Assembly (NCBI GenBank): GCA_020436085.1
Contig: JAGQYM010000021.1
Coordinates: forward strand, 1-64,000
DNA length: 64,000 nt
Source: Cyclobacteriaceae bacterium
GTDB taxonomy: Bacteria > Bacteroidota > Bacteroidia > Cytophagales > Cyclobacteriaceae
Direction: 5' to 3'
Shown here: positions 61,764-64,000 of the stretch, piece after piece
Position numbering within the stretch: the stretch's first letter is position 1
Layout of the letters: the number at the start of each line of letters is the position of its first letter
The notes under the pieces: model-generated
The model's input: only the letters and a program-made list of their open reading frames with translations
What the model was told of the DNA's origin: nothing
Database searches by the model: none
Made by a program: the position numbers and the translations under genes

Positions 61764-63113
61764 ATGAATACAGACAAGAATATTGCGATCGTGGGTGCAG
61801 GACTTGTCGGCTCTCTGCTCTCTATCTATCTGGTAAAGCGAGGATATAAAGTTACCGTGTTTGAAAGACGGCCAAATATGCGCGAACATGTGCTGGACGC
61901 TGGTAGATCAATCAATCTGGCGCTAAGCAATCGCGGCATTCGAGCACTCGAAGCTGTGGGTCTGGCCGATCCAATGAAAAAGGTCGCGATCCCAATGAAT
62001 GGACGCATGATTCACAATGTTTCGGGTGGTCTCACCTTTCAACCGTACGGCAAAGAGGGTCAATTTATAAATTCAGTTTCTCGCAGCGGCCTGAACATGA
62101 TGCTGATGGATGAAGCCGAGAAGAGAGGCGTGCACTTCTTCTATGAATATAGATGCGAAGGTGTTGACTTCGACAACACTGCAATCAAGTTTCAAACCTA
62201 TGGCTCGCATATGACTCGAAAGTTTGATCTGGTCATTGGTGCGGATGGAGCCTTCTCAGCGGTACGATCGGCCATGCAAGCTGATGGTGTAGTAACAGCA
62301 TCAGAAGATGTTCTTGAGCACAGCTATAAGGAGCTACGAATTCCACCTGCAGAGAACGGATCGTTTATGATTGCCAAGAATTCGCTTCATATCTGGCCGC
62401 GTGAGAGTTTCATGCTCATCGCATTGCCCAATCCTGACGCAACATTTACCTGCACGTTGTTCTTACCGAACGAAGGCGAGAATTCTTTTGAAAAGCTTAA
62501 AAAGAAGTCGGACATCACCACTTTCTTTGAAACTCATTTTCCCGATACGCTTTCGTTGATGCCTACATTACTGGAGGATTTCCGCGACAACACAACATCT
62601 TCGCTGGTAACGATACGCTCGTACCCGTGGATTAAAAACAATGTGTTGTTAATTGGTGATGCGGCACATGGCGTTGTGCCTTTCTATGGTCAGGGGATGA
62701 ACGCGGGATTTGAAGATTGCTTCGTCCTCAATCAGCTGCTGGATGAATTTGAAGATAATTGGGATGATGTTTTACCCAAGTTTCAAGAACTAAGAAAACC
62801 TGACAACGATGCTATTGCTCAACTAGCATTGGACAACTTCATAGAAATGCGCGACTTGGTGGGTGATGAAGATTTCCTGCTTCGAAAAAAGATTGAGTCA
62901 CGACTACAGGATTTATTTCCAAATGAATGGGTGCCGCTCTACTCAATGGTTACTTTCCGCGAAGACATGCGCTACAGCGAAGCGCTACTCAATGGTGCAC
63001 TGCAGAGAAAGGTGATGGACAAAGTAATGGCCAAACCGGACATAAAAACCACATGGGAGCAACTGAACTTTAGAGAAATTGTTGATCAGTTCAACACGCT
63101 AAAGGCTAATTGA
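61764..63113 (+). CDS. kmo: Kynurenine 3-monooxygenase
   Basis: The FAD enzyme hydroxylates kynurenine to 3-hydroxykynurenine with NADPH and O2. The ATG at 61764 gives 449 residues; a TTG three codons earlier lies within the promoter. The FAD dinucleotide fold is GAGLVG at residues 11-16, followed by FERRPNMREHVLDAGRSINL, a KMO-specific stretch. The DG motif is LVIGADGAFSAVR and the second FAD motif GDAAHGVVPFYGQGMNAGFED has Gly298/Asp299. The C-terminal part is mostly soluble, as in bacterial KMO. The 3' end overlaps the MltF-like gene by 8 bp in convergent orientation. Confidence 0.95.
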   Translation: MNTDKNIAIVGAGLVGSLLSIYLVKRGYKVTVFERRPNMREHVLDAGRSINLALSNRGIRALEAVGLADPMKKVAIPMNGRMIHNVSGGLTFQPYGKEGQFINSVSRSGLNMMLMDEAEKRGVHFFYEYRCEGVDFDNTAIKFQTYGSHMTRKFDLVIGADGAFSAVRSAMQADGVVTASEDVLEHSYKELRIPPAENGSFMIAKNSLHIWPRESFMLIALPNPDATFTCTLFLPNEGENSFEKLKKKSDITTFFETHFPDTLSLMPTLLEDFRDNTTSSLVTIRSYPWIKNNVLLIGDAAHGVVPFYGQGMNAGFEDCFVLNQLLDEFEDNWDDVLPKFQELRKPDNDAIAQLALDNFIEMRDLVGDEDFLLRKKIESRLQDLFPNEWVPLYSMVTFREDMRYSEALLNGALQRKVMDKVMAKPDIKTTWEQLNFREIVDQFNTLKAN

Positions 63114-64000
63114 TATATCTCTTATACTCCTCGTAGCGCTCGAGTATTTCCTTCACATATTTCACAGGCTCTTCACACCTACAATATCCAGCTTTCACGA
63201 TTGGGTCACGATAAAATTTAGGGTCTGATTTCAGTAACAAATATTTTTCAACTTCTCCCTCCCATTGTGTTGGATTGCCCTTGTATTTCCTTGTGAGATT
63301 TCTGGCGTCAATCACATGTGAAAACCCAACATTGTAAGAGGCGAGCATGAATTTTATCCGTTCTTCCGGATCACTAATCGTTTTACTCCATTGACGATCC
63401 AGGAATTTTAGAAAATTAACTCCCGCCAAAATGTTTTGGGTAGGGTCCAGCAGATCCTGTGCTCCGTAATATTTTCCCGTTGATGGCATTAACTGCATGA
63501 GTCCTCGTGCACCTGCCCACGATTCTGCATTGGGTATAAATGTCGACTCCTGATAAATCATTGACGCAAGTAAACGCCAATCCCAGCCAAGTTCCTCTGC
63601 CTTCTCCTTTATCAAATCGTCATAAACAGAGATCTTGTTTCCACCTAATGATGAAAAGTCACTTTCCTTGCGTTTTACTGAAGTGCGAGGGCTATTGAAA
63701 TAACGGTCGTAAATCACCTTAAAGGTACCATCACGCTTCACGATAGAAAGCCAACCGTTTATTGCATCAAGCAACTCTGGCGAGTTTTTTCGTACAGCCC
63801 AGGCAATGCGCTGGAGCAAACTCACGGGCGTATTCACATCCAGGTTGGGATAGTAGGCCGCGTTCACCATCGCAATTGTTTGATCGGTAACGGTGTAGTC
63901 AATTTGCCCTTCGGCTACCTGCTTTATCAATGACTCGGTCTCAGACGATGCGCTGTCTTCAATAATATTAATCTCACCTCCAATCTCTTCAGATAGATGT
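63106..64000 (-). CDS. MltF-like lytic transglycosylase (5' end outside the window)
   Basis: The frame runs off the right edge; 297 residues are visible. The upstream part (to about base 63700) is the C-terminal portion of a periplasmic solute-binding (SBP_bac_3) domain (VAEGQIDYTVTDQTIAMVNA). It is followed by an SLT domain with catalytic Glu in SMIYQESTFIPNAES, then WAGARGLMQLMPSTG and FMLASYNVGFSHVIDA. This is the two-domain architecture of MltF, a membrane-bound lytic transglycosylase that cuts peptidoglycan. Residues before base 63930 continue in frame to the edge with no start or signal peptide. Its stop overlaps kmo by 8 bp. Confidence 0.9.
   Translation of the reverse strand, partial: HLSEEIGGEINIIEDSASSETESLIKQVAEGQIDYTVTDQTIAMVNAAYYPNLDVNTPVSLLQRIAWAVRKNSPELLDAINGWLSIVKRDGTFKVIYDRYFNSPRTSVKRKESDFSSLGGNKISVYDDLIKEKAEELGWDWRLLASMIYQESTFIPNAESWAGARGLMQLMPSTGKYYGAQDLLDPTQNILAGVNFLKFLDRQWSKTISDPEERIKFMLASYNVGFSHVIDARNLTRKYKGNPTQWEGEVEKYLLLKSDPKFYRDPIVKAGYCRCEEPVKYVKEILERYEEYKRYIN

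Noticed and set aside
1-64000. CRISPR arrays, IS elements, tRNA or rRNA genes, prophage
   Set aside because: No regularly spaced repeats, transposase motifs, cloverleaf-like intergenic sequences or phage genes were seen; almost all DNA is occupied by recognisable genes.

Overview
The window reads as chromosomal core sequence of a Bacteroidota bacterium, most likely of the order Cytophagales. The evidence is the 2379-residue SprA translocon of the type IX secretion system (T9SS), a secreted protein with a T9SS C-terminal sorting domain, DUF4292/DUF4837/DUF1599 proteins, SusC-type plug domains, FloA/NfeD, a type-3 prolyl-tRNA synthetase, and promoters of the Bacteroidota form TTTG-N19-TAnnTTTG. 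There are no rRNA or tRNA genes, IS elements, phage genes, CRISPR arrays or recognisable defence systems. I also see no gene for a DNA-binding transcription regulator. Genes are packed tightly: several start and stop codons overlap, and several convergent genes meet within 0-15 bp.

Layout. 1-4.1 kb: tail of a MobA-like nucleotidyltransferase, a secreted protein with two related halves, a small lipoprotein and a secreted WG-repeat protein. 4.1-7.1 kb (-): proS, nfeD, floA. 7.3-9.9 kb: a low-complexity secreted protein and a FadL/OmpP1-type outer-membrane protein. 9.9-12.1 kb (-): DUF1599, a DoxX-type membrane protein, aroK. 12.1-17.5 kb: folP, cdaA (c-di-AMP synthase), a PH-like membrane protein and a secreted WD40-caspase protein. 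17.5-19.9 kb: divergent kbl and SDR-type threonine dehydrogenase, i.e. threonine to glycine plus acetyl-CoA. 19.9-21.2 kb (-): T9SS cargo.

21.5-31.0 kb is an envelope block: flippase, sugar nucleotidyltransferase, TPR protein, DUF4292 lipoprotein, catalytically dead EnvC-like LytM protein, tatA, gatA and a LysM lytic transglycosylase. 31.0-36.9 kb (-) holds two tandem paralogues that combine a carboxypeptidase-regulatory-like domain, an MG2-like region and a TonB plug but have no beta-barrel. 37.1-49.8 kb: DUF4837 lipoprotein, malic enzyme, ruvA, sprA, gcvH, lipA. LipA makes the lipoyl group that GcvH carries.

49.8-55.9 kb: M28 peptidase, a secreted lipocalin-like protein, and an anomeric sugar kinase plus nucleotidyltransferase pair divergent from a sodium:solute symporter, which suggests sugar uptake and activation. 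55.9-57.0 kb (-): pnuC and a NadR-like kinase (nicotinamide riboside salvage). 57.1-63.1 kb: a kynurenine-pathway cluster (aldehyde dehydrogenase and an atypical SDR on minus; 3-hydroxyanthranilate dioxygenase, a DNA alkyl-repair methyltransferase, kynureninase and kynurenine 3-monooxygenase on plus). The window ends inside an MltF-like lytic transglycosylase.

No wholly new multi-gene system is evident. The least explained items are the two barrel-less plug proteins, the secreted two-propeller caspase protein with its coupled membrane partner, the catalytically atypical SDR and coupled repair gene in the kynurenine cluster, and the back-to-back folP/DUF1599 start site.
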